A stretch of 64,000 nucleotides of DNA, taken from assembly GCA_038141705.1 (NCBI GenBank), contig JAYQIQ010000001.1, forward strand, positions 186,001-250,000, read 5' to 3'. The DNA comes from Eutrophomonas brisbanensis (GTDB lineage Bacteria > Pseudomonadota > Gammaproteobacteria > Burkholderiales > Eutrophovitaceae). Below are positions 36,559 through 45,417 of the stretch, piece by piece. The stretch's first letter is position 1. Each line of letters opens with the position of its first letter. Below the pieces are notes generated by a model, which worked only from the letters and a program-made list of their open reading frames with translations, made no database searches and was not told the origin of the DNA. Position numbers and translations under genes: made by a program.

Positions 36559-37299
36559 TCAATCTTCTGCATCATCTCCACTGAGCTCAACAAATTCCTC
36601 GCGAACAATTTCGTTCAATGAATCGCTTTTTCCTTTGAGGATTGCGTCAGCTATTCCCCTCGCATAGAGCCTGACTGCCTTACTTGCATCGTCATTTCCT
36701 GGAATAACGTAATCAACTCCATGAGGGGAATGATTGGTATCCACCACGCCAATAACGGGTATTCCAAGCTTGTTCGCTTCTTCAATCGCTATTTTTTGGT
36801 ACCCAACGTCTATGACAAATATGGCATCAGGGAGAGAAACCATGTCCTTAATTCCACCTAAACTTTGGTCGAGCTTAGCGATTTCTCTTTGGTAAGACAG
36901 CTGCTCCTTTTTGGACAAAGAATTGAAAGAAGAATCCCCAACAATTCCCTCCATCTCTTTCAATCGTGCCGTTGACTGCTTAACCGTTTTAAAATTTGTC
37001 AGCATCCCACCCAGCCAACGGTGATTGACGAATGGCGAACCAGCACGAATCGCCTCTTCTCTGACAATATCCCTGGCCTGCCGCTTGGTTCCAACGAACA
37101 GTATCTTTCCTTTGTTCGCAGAAAGTTGCTGAACATAGTTAGCAGCCTCTCTGAACATTCCCAGAGTTTTCTCTAAGTTGATAATATGAATTTTGTTTCT
37201 GTGGCCATAAATAAAAGGGGCCATTTTTGGGTTCCAGAAACGAGTCTGATGTCCAAAATGAACACCGGCCTCCAACATCTCACGCATCGTGACAGACAT
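36559..37299 (-). CDS. rpsB: 30S ribosomal protein S2
   Basis: S2 of the small ribosomal subunit. It is 246 residues: MREMLEAGVHFGHQTRFWNPKMAPFIYGHRNKIHIINLEKTL, GKILFVGTKRQARDIVREEA, FVNHRWLGGMLTNFKTVKQS, LPDAIFVIDVGYQKIAIEEANKLGIPVIGVVDTNHSPHGVDYVIPGNDDA and a short acidic tail (ELSGDDAED). It is intact. It has its own promoter and a structured leader. Confidence 0.98.
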   Translation of the reverse strand: MSVTMREMLEAGVHFGHQTRFWNPKMAPFIYGHRNKIHIINLEKTLGMFREAANYVQQLSANKGKILFVGTKRQARDIVREEAIRAGSPFVNHRWLGGMLTNFKTVKQSTARLKEMEGIVGDSSFNSLSKKEQLSYQREIAKLDQSLGGIKDMVSLPDAIFVIDVGYQKIAIEEANKLGIPVIGVVDTNHSPHGVDYVIPGNDDASKAVRLYARGIADAILKGKSDSLNEIVREEFVELSGDDAED

Positions 37300-37461
37300 T
37301 TTTACTCTCCAGTAAGGGTTGAACCTCCTTCCACCAGCTTGAAAACCTCAATTTGAGGCACCCTAACTTACAATTTTTAGTGGAAGTGCGAATTACTCAA
37401 TTACCCAACCATTGGGCAATTAAGGGCGCAGATTATACATTACAAATGACTCTATCGCCAA
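37300..37461 (-). promoter_or_regulatory. rpsB promoter and about 130-base structured leader
   Basis: On the minus strand the -35 is TTGGCG (37456-37461), the spacer 18 bases, and the -10 a perfect TATAAT (37432-37437). The leader that follows contains an AATTGCCCAA / TTGGGTAATT stem (about 37401-37423), the palindrome CCTCAAATTGAGG (about 37348-37360) and GGTTCAACC just before the rpsB start. Long structured leaders on rpsB are used for S2 autoregulation in gammaproteobacteria. That role here is inference from position and structure. Confidence 0.7.
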
Positions 37462-37473
37462 GGCCGATGTGGA

Positions 37474-38229
37474 CTACAAAGGTTGGATAAATTTCGATCT
37501 CTGGCGAGATATTTCATACAACAAAATCCCAATAGAAACAGATACATTTAGGCTGTCCAACTCCGGTCCTATAGGGATATTGGCAAGAAAGTCACAGTTT
37601 TCTCTGGTGAGTCGTCGCATGCCGGATCCTTCGCCACCAAATATAACAACCATCGGACCGGAAAAATCAACGTCACTTATTTCCTTGTCACCATTCATAT
37701 CTGCACCAACAACCCAATAACCACAATCTTTTAATTTCCTGACCGTTCGGACCAAATTCGTAACCGGATAATAAGGAACAATATCTGTGCCTCCGCAGGA
37801 TACTCTCGTCACGGTCTCAGTGACCCCCACCGAGTTGTCTTTAGGAACAAGAATTCCACCGACTCCAAAACAAGCTGCGCTCCTGAAAATAGCACCCATA
37901 TTTTGTGGATCTGAAACACCATCAAGAGCCAAGAGAACAGGAGCACCCTCTAAGTTATCGAATAAATCCTCTTCGGAGCGGCGCATTCTTTCCTGGTTAA
38001 CTAGCGCAACTACACCCTGGTGGTTTCCATTAGGAACGATGGCCTGAATCCTCTCAGGGGCAACCTCCCTCAACTTGATCCCTCGCGAAATAACATCTTT
38101 CCTAAGCTTTTGCGATCTGGGATCAATCCGATTTTTAGATATGAGAATCTCGACAATCGAATCGGCATCGTGTCTGAGTTTAGTTGTGATTGTATGAAAA
38201 CCAAATATAGTTGAAGTCATGAAATTCAC
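37474..38229 (-). CDS. rlmB: 23S rRNA (guanosine-2'-O-)-methyltransferase RlmB
   Basis: SPOUT (TrmH-type) enzyme methylating G2251 of 23S rRNA. It is 251 residues: an N-terminal L30e-like substrate-binding domain (IFGFHTITTKLRHD, NGNHQGVVALV), then the knotted SAM site LLALDGVSDPQNMGAIFRSAACFGVGG, VTRVSCGGTDIVPYYPVTNL, FGGEGSGMRRLTRENCDFLANIPI and SLNVSVSIGILLYEISRQR. It overlaps the rnr end by 4 bases, the usual rnr-rlmB pairing. It is intact. Confidence 0.96.
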   Translation of the reverse strand: MNFMTSTIFGFHTITTKLRHDADSIVEILISKNRIDPRSQKLRKDVISRGIKLREVAPERIQAIVPNGNHQGVVALVNQERMRRSEEDLFDNLEGAPVLLALDGVSDPQNMGAIFRSAACFGVGGILVPKDNSVGVTETVTRVSCGGTDIVPYYPVTNLVRTVRKLKDCGYWVVGADMNGDKEISDVDFSGPMVVIFGGEGSGMRRLTRENCDFLANIPIGPELDSLNVSVSIGILLYEISRQRSKFIQPL

Positions 38230-40457
38230 CGTCTCTTGCCACGACGTTTTTTGGGGCTCATTAACGTAATTTCTCCAGAATATAAATCAGCATCAACTAT
38301 TTGAACCTCAATCGCATCACCGACTCGATAGCTAAGCCCGGAAGACCTTCCAAATAACAATTTACGTCTGTCATCATATTCGAGAAACTCGTGACCGACA
38401 TCTGATATGTGAAGCAGCCCCTCGATGTGCAAACAATCCAGATAAACAAATAAACCAAAGGATGTAACACTACTAACCCGTCCGTCAAAAGAATCGCCAA
38501 TATGTTTTCTAGCGATCTTGGCTTTCAACCAACCCGATACCCACCTGGATGCTTCCTCCGCCCGCCTTTCCGCGCGGGAAGTTTGTACGCCTTGGCTACT
38601 CAAGTCAGATGCAGCGACCCGGCCCTTCGCCAAAACACTCTTGATTATCCTATGCACCAGAAGATCTGGGTATCTTCGTATGGGAGATGTAAAGTGTGTA
38701 TAAGCATCGTACGCCAATCCGAAATGCCCTTGATTATCGGGCGAATAGGTCGCCTGTTTCATTGACCGAAGGACTGATCCGTGGACGATCGCCTTGAACG
38801 ACTTCTCAGCACAATTTGTAAGGACACGTTGAAAATTTTTAGTCTCGGGCGGATCCTCCTTAATAGCCTCAATTCCAAAACTTAGTAACAAATCATTTAA
38901 TTTATCGATCGCTTCAAACGTCGGCGCCGGATGAGTGCGATACAAAAATTTGTAGTTACCGCTTTGAAGAAATCTGGCAGCACCCGTATTCGCGCAGAGC
39001 ATAGCTTCCTCTATCATCTTTTGAGAAAAAAAACGACGAGTCACCTCTACGGAGTCAATTTCCTCATCAGCCGAAAAATTGAAAGAGTACTCTGGCATAT
39101 CAATATCTAGCGCTCCTCTTTCAAACCTTCTCATGAGCAGAATACTCGTTAAATCTTTCAAAGAAAATAGATTCTCGAGAATTTCGGATGTTAATTCGAA
39201 TTCGCCTGGATGATCACTATCAAGCACAGATTGTACGTAACTATAAGTAAGACGAGCCTTAGAATTAATAACTCCTTCGAAAAACTTATCACTTAAGACC
39301 TCCCCTCTCTCGCTGAGACGAGCTTCATACACGACAACGAGTCGATCTAACTGAGGGCGCAGAGAACAAAGATCATTTGAAAGTTCCTCTGGCAGCATGG
39401 GTACAACCTTCATCGGAAAATAAACCGAAGTCCCCCTGTTAGCTGCCTCAGAATCTAATTCGCCACCGGGTTGAACATAATGAGCCACGTCTGCAATCGC
39501 AACCCTGAGGAAAAAACCATAGGATTGCCTCTCTACCAATACTGCGTCATCGAAATCTTTGGCAGACTCGCCGTCAATCGTAACGAAAGGCAAATTTCTA
39601 AGATCTCTTCGGTTGCTATCGGCTGGGATGTAAGATGTCTCATATTGGCCACGCCCAACGGCAACCGTTTCCGGCCAGACATGTGGTATTCCAAACTTCC
39701 GAATCGCTATTTTGACCTCTATTCCAGGCTCATCAATACGACCAAGAAATTCTGAAAGCTCAACTAAAAATGTATTGGATTCACGTAAAAAATCTTTGAT
39801 GCTTAGCTCAAACACATCCCCCACGGCGGGCACAAATTCCTCAGACTGAAGATGAACTAGATTAACGGATGCATCTTGATCTATCGCACGTAACATGACC
39901 TTGCGGTTTTGAGACTCAAAAACTCCGACCAAAGCTACGTCTTCCGCCCTTAACGCTTCAATAACAATCGCTGAATCCAACTCACCAGCTCGATCGGGAA
40001 TCCCAATCGCCACAACATTGTCACCAGACAAGACTCCTCTCATCTCCTCGCGACTAACAAACAGATCTCCACCAGAGTGCCGCGATAGAAAACCATACCC
40101 CTGCCTATTTTTTGTAACCTTACCATCAACCCTTGAGACTCTAGGGTCAAGTGACAGACGTTGTTCCGTACTTAAATTGACAAGTCCAGTCGAAACCAAT
40201 ATTTGAATTTCTGAATTTAAAATAGAAACTTCCTTTTTCTTCAGTTTGAGAGCAGAGAGCAAACCTTGTCTATCGTTTGCGTCAGGAAAATCCAATAAAA
40301 ATTTAAGTATTTTCCGCCCGAGCGGGCTAATGGAAAGAAATTCAGATTTGGAAGATGTTCCATTGCGCCTAGAAGCACCAACTGACTTGTTCCTAAGTTT
40401 ATCTTTTGAACGCATCATTCTGCGCGATTTGGTCTTACGCGGGGCTCTCATTGACAT
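38226..40457 (-). CDS. rnr: Ribonuclease R
   Basis: Processive 3'-5' exoribonuclease able to digest structured RNA. It is 743 residues: a basic N-terminal stretch (RAPRKTKSRRMMRSKDKLRNK), a winged-helix and cold-shock region with VTKNRQGYGFLSRHSGGDLFVS, the RNB catalytic core FVTIDGESAKDFDDAVLVERQ with its Asp cluster, VAHYVQPGGELDSEAANRGTSVYFP, MLPEELSNDLCSLRPQ, YTHFTSPIRRYPDLLVHR, and a C-terminal S1 domain (FDGRVSSVTSFGLFVYLD) with a basic tail. It is intact, with a promoter for the divergent tRNA-Leu at its start. Confidence 0.96.
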   Translation of the reverse strand: MSMRAPRKTKSRRMMRSKDKLRNKSVGASRRNGTSSKSEFLSISPLGRKILKFLLDFPDANDRQGLLSALKLKKKEVSILNSEIQILVSTGLVNLSTEQRLSLDPRVSRVDGKVTKNRQGYGFLSRHSGGDLFVSREEMRGVLSGDNVVAIGIPDRAGELDSAIVIEALRAEDVALVGVFESQNRKVMLRAIDQDASVNLVHLQSEEFVPAVGDVFELSIKDFLRESNTFLVELSEFLGRIDEPGIEVKIAIRKFGIPHVWPETVAVGRGQYETSYIPADSNRRDLRNLPFVTIDGESAKDFDDAVLVERQSYGFFLRVAIADVAHYVQPGGELDSEAANRGTSVYFPMKVVPMLPEELSNDLCSLRPQLDRLVVVYEARLSERGEVLSDKFFEGVINSKARLTYSYVQSVLDSDHPGEFELTSEILENLFSLKDLTSILLMRRFERGALDIDMPEYSFNFSADEEIDSVEVTRRFFSQKMIEEAMLCANTGAARFLQSGNYKFLYRTHPAPTFEAIDKLNDLLLSFGIEAIKEDPPETKNFQRVLTNCAEKSFKAIVHGSVLRSMKQATYSPDNQGHFGLAYDAYTHFTSPIRRYPDLLVHRIIKSVLAKGRVAASDLSSQGVQTSRAERRAEEASRWVSGWLKAKIARKHIGDSFDGRVSSVTSFGLFVYLDCLHIEGLLHISDVGHEFLEYDDRRKLLFGRSSGLSYRVGDAIEVQIVDADLYSGEITLMSPKKRRGKRR

Positions 40458-40479
40458 CCAGGAATTTGATAGATACAGT
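40451..40479 (+). promoter_or_regulatory. tRNA-Leu promoter overlapping the rnr start
   Basis: TTGACA (40451-40456), a 17-base spacer and TACAGT (40474-40479), placing the start about 8 bases before the tRNA 5' end. The -35 lies across the first codons of rnr, which is read on the other strand, so the two transcription units share DNA. Confidence 0.7.
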
Positions 40480-40493
40480 CCGCGTTCAAATAT

Positions 40494-40580
40494 GCCCGGG
40501 TGGCGGAATTGGTAGACGCGCCAGGTTCAGGTCTTGGTGGTGGAGACACTGTGGAGGTTCGAGTCCTCTCTCGGGCACCA
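40494..40580 (+). tRNA. tRNA-Leu (CAG)
   Basis: An 87-base class II tRNA. The acceptor strands GCCCGGG and CTCGGGC pair, the D-region is TGGCGGAATTGGTAGACGC, and the anticodon loop TTCAGGT carries CAG between CCAGG and CTTGG. There is a long variable arm, the T arm GAGG-TTCGAGT-CCTC, and an encoded CCA end. The G of the expected discriminator region and the TTGGTAGACGCG block are typical of tRNA-Leu. It is the only RNA gene I see. Confidence 0.95.
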
Positions 40581-40607
40581 AAATTTACGGCTAACTTATT
40601 CCCTCGA

Positions 40608-41900
40608 TTAATCAAAAGGGTGGGACAACACGATTGTTTCATCTCGATCAGGCCCAGTAGAAACAATCGAGATCGGAACCCCAACCACCTGCTCCAATTT
40701 ATCTAAATAACTGCGCGCCTCTTTCGGAAGATTCTCTAACCTAGTCTTTCCAGCGGTGCTCTCCTCCCACCCTGGGATCTCTTCGTAGATTGGCTCACAT
40801 CTTTCGAGTAAGTGCGCACCATTCGGAGCTATATCGACAACAGATCCATCCAACTTATACCCGACTGCGATTTTTATTTTCTCCAGACCATCTAATACGT
40901 CCAACTTCGTTATACACAGTCCGGTCAAGCCATTGATGATCGCGGAACGCCTCATCGCTACAGCATCAAACCATCCACATCTCCGCGGTCGCCCAGTTGT
41001 TGCGCCAAACTCAACCCCTCGTTCTGCCAGACGCTTACCAACTTCATCACGTAGTTCAGTTGGAAAGGGTCCACTTCCCACTCTAGTTGTATACGCTTTG
41101 GTAATCCCTAGAATGTAATTCAAATAGGACGGACCTACCCCGCTTCCGGCGGCAGCAGCACCCGCGACACAATTACTAGACGTTACGTAAGGATAGGTGC
41201 CATGATCAATATCCAGTAATGCACCTTGTGCCCCCTCAAACAAGAGCGGCTTACCAGCGCCCACCATCTCCGCTATCTCCACCGAAACATCACCAACGAG
41301 AGGAAGAAGACGCTCCGCCTTTTTAAGAAGGTACTCTAGCGTCTCATCAGGACTTACCGCTTCCGATTTGTGGAGTACTTTGAGTAAAAAATTATGGTAA
41401 TCCAACAACTCGATTAGCTTACTTTTCAAAACGTCAGGATCACGTAAATCCGATATTCTCAATCCACGTCGAGCTATTTTGTCCTCGTAGCTTGGTCCAA
41501 TCCCGCGACCCGTGGTTCCTATCTTTTTGTCTCCTTTAGATAGCTCTCGAGCCTGATCAATCTTTATGTGCGATGGCAGTATAACCGGACACGATTCACT
41601 AACAAGGATGCGCCCATCAACATTCACTCCTGAGTTAATGAGCATCTCGATTTCTTTCAGCAGATCCTCTGGCGACACCACCACGCCATTTCCAATCAGA
41701 CATTTAATGTCTTCTCTTAGAATTCCAGAGGGAATGAGGTGCAGAACTGTTTTTTTTCCTCCAATTACCAGCGTATGGCCAGCATTATGCCCGCCCTGAA
41801 ATCGTACAACACCCTTTGCACGCTCCGTTAGTAAATCAACAATTTTTCCTTTTCCCTCGTCACCCCATTGGGTTCCGACTACCACTACGTTAGTAACCAT
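40608..41900 (-). CDS. purA: Adenylosuccinate synthetase PurA
   Basis: First committed step from IMP to AMP (GTP, aspartate). It is 430 residues: VVVGTQWGDEGKGKIVDLLTE (P-loop), VRFQGGHNAGHTLVIGG, IGTTGRGIGPSYEDKIARRGLR, LFEGAQGALLDIDHGTYPYVTSSN, TRVGSGPFPTEL, EFGATTGRPRRCGWFDAVAMRRS and STGPDRDETI. It follows hisZ by 12 bases, the standard pair. It is intact. Confidence 0.98.
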   Translation of the reverse strand: MVTNVVVVGTQWGDEGKGKIVDLLTERAKGVVRFQGGHNAGHTLVIGGKKTVLHLIPSGILREDIKCLIGNGVVVSPEDLLKEIEMLINSGVNVDGRILVSESCPVILPSHIKIDQARELSKGDKKIGTTGRGIGPSYEDKIARRGLRISDLRDPDVLKSKLIELLDYHNFLLKVLHKSEAVSPDETLEYLLKKAERLLPLVGDVSVEIAEMVGAGKPLLFEGAQGALLDIDHGTYPYVTSSNCVAGAAAAGSGVGPSYLNYILGITKAYTTRVGSGPFPTELRDEVGKRLAERGVEFGATTGRPRRCGWFDAVAMRRSAIINGLTGLCITKLDVLDGLEKIKIAVGYKLDGSVVDIAPNGAHLLERCEPIYEEIPGWEESTAGKTRLENLPKEARSYLDKLEQVVGVPISIVSTGPDRDETIVLSHPFD

Positions 41901-41912
41901 AATTTCTGCTTT

Positions 41913-43094
41913 TTATGTTGATTTAATGACCGGCTTTAAAGACCACTCTCCGTCTACGAGGATTAATTCATCTGTAAAGGACCTTTCTTCTTTGATTGTT
42001 CCATCCCCAATCAAGTCAGTGATAACGACCACCCCTTTTGAACGAAGATCCTCGACGATACGTTGCAACTCCTTGTCGTCAAAATTAGATGGGGCATATA
42101 CACATTTTTTATTTCCAACCATCTCGACAGAGGGGGTTAACTGAGCAAGCTTTCGAAGGTTTAGCGTGAATCCAGTTGCTGGACGCGCCCGATCAAAAGC
42201 TGATCCGATATCATCATATCTGCCACCATGTCCCAGAGGTGTATTCTGTCCTTGAGCGTAAGCAGTGAACACTACGCCACTGTGATAGTCATAGCCGTGC
42301 GGCTCCGCCAAATCAAATGAAATAGCACACCCAAGATCCGAAATAACATCATAGATCGCCTCGAGACGCTCCACTCCACTGATCGCCTCCGGTGCTCTAG
42401 CGAGCAACTTCCTTGCCTCTGACAAAACTGACCTATCGCCAAAGAGCTCAGTTAAGGACAAGACCATATCTCTATCCGATTTACTGACGTTTTTTAACAA
42501 ATCGGACAACTCCGACTGACTTTTTCTCTGCACTAAATTCGCTAACTCTACTTTCTGTTCATCAGAGCAATTGATTTTACGAAGTAAGGCGCGAAGTATT
42601 GCCACATTACCAATATCTAAAATCGGATTAACAACACCGGATACCTGAAGAGACTTGAGCATCAATCGACAAATCTCGATATCCCCTTCGATACGATCGA
42701 ACCCAAATAACTCAGCCCCCAGCTGAATAACCTCCCGAGGGCTATCAACCTCAGTTGGAGATGTACGTAACACCTTATCGCAGTAGCAAAGTCGGACGAC
42801 GTTATCACTTCCGATAAGATGCGAATCTATGCGAGAAATTTGTGGAGTGATGTAAGCTCTAAAACCAAGAGTTCTTCCAGACAGCCGATCAATAGTTTTA
42901 AAGGTCTGCAAGTCAAGATCTTTCCCAGAACCAGTCAGCAATGACTCAAGGTATTCAATCGTCGGCGGGCCGACAAGCTCAAAACCTTGGGTCGCAAAAA
43001 GATCGAGCAGTTGTCTCCGCAAGTATTCGACCCGCTTTGCCTCGTTCGGCAAAACATCATCGATATACTCAGGCAAAATCCATCTAGGAAGCAT
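41913..43094 (-). CDS. hisZ: ATP phosphoribosyltransferase regulatory subunit HisZ
   Basis: A catalytically dead HisRS paralogue that partners short-form HisG for histidine feedback control. I start at the ATG at 43094 (MLPRWILPEYIDDVLPNEAKRVEYLRR), as homologues do. A TTG at 43115 would add seven residues. Other features are FELVGPPTIEYLESLL, LGFRAYITPQISRIDSHLI, QLGAELFG, YDYHSGVVFTAYAQGQNTPLGHGGRYDDIGSAFDRARPATGFTLNL. It is 393 residues and intact. Its presence implies a short HisG elsewhere in the genome. Confidence 0.95.
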   Translation of the reverse strand: MLPRWILPEYIDDVLPNEAKRVEYLRRQLLDLFATQGFELVGPPTIEYLESLLTGSGKDLDLQTFKTIDRLSGRTLGFRAYITPQISRIDSHLIGSDNVVRLCYCDKVLRTSPTEVDSPREVIQLGAELFGFDRIEGDIEICRLMLKSLQVSGVVNPILDIGNVAILRALLRKINCSDEQKVELANLVQRKSQSELSDLLKNVSKSDRDMVLSLTELFGDRSVLSEARKLLARAPEAISGVERLEAIYDVISDLGCAISFDLAEPHGYDYHSGVVFTAYAQGQNTPLGHGGRYDDIGSAFDRARPATGFTLNLRKLAQLTPSVEMVGNKKCVYAPSNFDDKELQRIVEDLRSKGVVVITDLIGDGTIKEERSFTDELILVDGEWSLKPVIKST

Positions 43095-43326
43095 ACGCGT
43101 ACATAATTCTCGCAATGTGAGCAGGGTGTCACGAGAGCAAAGGGCTCAAAAACAATCCCCACGACTAGACTACAAAGGGCTCCGCCTCGTAGGTGGACGG
43201 GAACCCCCAAATACAGAAACCGAGATAATACCCTTTAATAGTGAGAAGGTGAACAAAACCCAATCAAACCGCGACTTTTCCACAGATGCAAAGATCCGTT
43301 TCTAACCGTGGCTTGATGAAATTCTG
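43095..43326 (-). other. hflC-hisZ spacer with a possible decayed yjeT (DUF2065) remnant
   Basis: Gammaproteobacteria often carry the about 60-residue DUF2065 protein (YjeT) between hflC and hisZ. Here 232 bases hold no intact gene. One minus-strand frame reads LRGGALCSLVVGIVF, like the C-terminal LRRFGGGLVVAGVVV of that family, and an upstream out-of-frame piece gives FLYLGVP. The space between these is too short for a complete protein. This is weak evidence, and the stretch may simply be spacer. Confidence 0.25.
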
Positions 43327-44184
43327 TTACCGCATATGCTTAAAGAAATTAGAACTTGGCTCGAGAATCAGCAAGTCCTCTTTGCTACTGAAGGTAGATT
43401 TGTATGCATCTAAACTCTTATAAAAAGAATAAAAGTCGGGATCCTTCTTGAAAGCTGAGGCGTAAATCGAAGCAGCTTTTGCATCACCTTCACCCTTCAC
43501 CGCTTGAGCGTCGCGATAAGCCCTAGCGATTATTACTTCCCGCTCGCGATCAGCATCCGCTCGGATCTTTTCCGCCTCGGCAGCTCCGGTCGATCTCAAT
43601 TCGTTCGCTACCCTTTTTCGCTCCGCTTCCATTCGTCGATAAACTGCCTCACTAATCTCCTGAGTAAGGTCAACACGCTTGAGTCTCACGTCTAGGACCT
43701 CCACTCCAATCTTGGTCGCATCCTCTTCCACCCTTTGCCTCATTGCCTCCATGATGGCATCACGCTCACCAGAAATAACCTGATGGACAGTTCGCTTACC
43801 AAACTCCGCCCTCAAACTATCGTTGACAGTTTTGTTCAAACGATCTTGAGCCCGTCGCTCGTCGCCACCAACACTGATGTAGTATTGCGTCACATCAGAA
43901 ATGCGCCATTTGATGAAAGAATCGACTAATACGTTTTTCTTCTCAGAGGTAAGAAACCGCTCCGGCTCCTCTGTATCGACCGTATGAATTCTTGCATCAA
44001 ATACCCTAACGTCCTCAATCAACGGTAACTTCCAATACAAACCCGGTTCCGATTTCACGCTGACGATTTCACCCAACCTAAAGACCATAGCGCGCTGCCT
44101 CTGATCAACAGTAAACAGCGAGGTTGAGACTCCAAAAACAACGATAGCAAGAATTACGACAGCACCCGAAATTGAAGTTTTCAT
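43327..44184 (-). CDS. hflC: Protease modulator HflC
   Basis: SPFH/band-7 protein that with HflK cages FtsH in the inner membrane. It is 285 residues: an N-terminal anchor (SGAVVILAIVVFGVSTSLFTV), VDQRQRAMVFRLGEIVSVKSEPGLYWKLPLIEDVRVFDARI, LVDSFIKWRISDVTQYYISVGGD, and a long C-terminal coiled coil (EAERKRVANELRSTGAAEAEKIRADADREREV), then GDAKAASIYASAFKKDPDFYSFYKSLDAYK. It overlaps hflK by 4 bases. It is intact. Confidence 0.96.
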   Translation of the reverse strand: MKTSISGAVVILAIVVFGVSTSLFTVDQRQRAMVFRLGEIVSVKSEPGLYWKLPLIEDVRVFDARIHTVDTEEPERFLTSEKKNVLVDSFIKWRISDVTQYYISVGGDERRAQDRLNKTVNDSLRAEFGKRTVHQVISGERDAIMEAMRQRVEEDATKIGVEVLDVRLKRVDLTQEISEAVYRRMEAERKRVANELRSTGAAEAEKIRADADREREVIIARAYRDAQAVKGEGDAKAASIYASAFKKDPDFYSFYKSLDAYKSTFSSKEDLLILEPSSNFFKHMR

Positions 44185-45350
44185 CTCTCCTCCCTATCCC
44201 GCAAACGGAAAGCGTCTCTCGATCTATCTACCCCATCAGCCGTACTGGCGATGGGTGCCTGAGAGTCCACACTACTACTGAAGTTCGATATCGCGTCATC
44301 TATGCGCGTGCCGGAACGGATTAATTTATCTAACGGTAAAAACAATAAGTTACTGTTCTTCTGTTGATCTACCAATATTTTAGTTGTGTTCGTCAATACA
44401 GTCTGCATCGCGTCGAGATAGAGTCGATCTCTAGTAACTCGTGGAGCCTTCTTATACTCAGCCAATACTTTCTCAAATCGGCCGGCTTCACCCTGTGCGG
44501 CGGCCACTACTCGTTGCTTATAGCCTTCAGCCTCCTGAGCAAGACGTGCCGCCGTACCCTCAGCCTTCGGCACTACGTCGTTGTAATAAGCTTGACCCTC
44601 GTTTTTTTGTCTCTCCTGGTCTTGCTTCGCCCTGACCGCATCATCAAACGACGCCTGAACTTGATCAGGCGGCTGAGCATTCTGCATGGTAACCTGGCTC
44701 ACTGAGATGCCAGTTCTGTAACGGTCGAGGATAACCTGCATGAGGTCCCGAGCATTAACCGCTAGCTCTTCGCGACCTTCTTGCAACACGAAATCCATCT
44801 TACTCTTTCCAACGATCTCTCTGATGGCAGATTCTGCAACTTGCTTAACAGTCGCATCAGGGTCCCGATTGTAAAAGAGATAATCCTCCGGGTTTGATCT
44901 CACATATTGAACTGCAAATTGTAAATCTACGATATTTTCATCATCGGTCAACATCAGAGCTTCGTTTGGAACCTTATTGCGCGCGTTACTCCGATAACCA
45001 ACCTCAATCGTTTTTACCTCTGAGACATTGACAATCTCCCGACTATCAACTGGCCACGGGATATGCCAATGCGGGCCGGGCATAGTCGTCTCCAGGTACT
45101 TTCCAAACCGAAACACTACACCTCGCTCACTAGCATCGACAATATAGATCCCGCTCGCAGCCCAAATTAACACGGCAACCAACAGAACAATTCCACCGCC
45201 AGCTGATGAGAGATTTTTTGGTGAACCGCCAGAGGAGCCGTTACCCCCCTTTTTTCCAAACAAACTAAATTCCCGAGTAAAGCGTTTCCAAATCTCATCT
45301 AGGTCTGGAGGACCATCACCTCGTCCCCATTTCGGATCATTCATTGCCAT
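44181..45350 (-). CDS. hflK: FtsH protease activity modulator HflK
   Basis: Partner of HflC. It is 389 residues: a Gly-rich N-terminus (GGNGSSGGSPKNLSSAGGG), a membrane span about 52-70 (IVLLVAVLIWAASGIYIV), the SPFH domain ERGVVFRFGKYLETTMPGPHWHIPWPVDSREIVNV, ALMLTDDENIVDLQFAVQY, a coiled-coil (NEGQAYYNDVVPKAEGTAARLAQEAEGYKQRVVAAAQGEAGRF) and TRDRLYLDAMQTVL. It is intact. It lies between hflX and hflC as usual. Confidence 0.96.
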   Translation of the reverse strand: MAMNDPKWGRGDGPPDLDEIWKRFTREFSLFGKKGGNGSSGGSPKNLSSAGGGIVLLVAVLIWAASGIYIVDASERGVVFRFGKYLETTMPGPHWHIPWPVDSREIVNVSEVKTIEVGYRSNARNKVPNEALMLTDDENIVDLQFAVQYVRSNPEDYLFYNRDPDATVKQVAESAIREIVGKSKMDFVLQEGREELAVNARDLMQVILDRYRTGISVSQVTMQNAQPPDQVQASFDDAVRAKQDQERQKNEGQAYYNDVVPKAEGTAARLAQEAEGYKQRVVAAAQGEAGRFEKVLAEYKKAPRVTRDRLYLDAMQTVLTNTTKILVDQQKNSNLLFLPLDKLIRSGTRIDDAISNFSSSVDSQAPIASTADGVDRSRDAFRLRDREER

Positions 45351-45417
45351 GATGTATTCAAATCCTTATAAACAAATAGAAAGCAATACGAGTAAAAAAA
45401 AGATCTATAGTTCAGCT

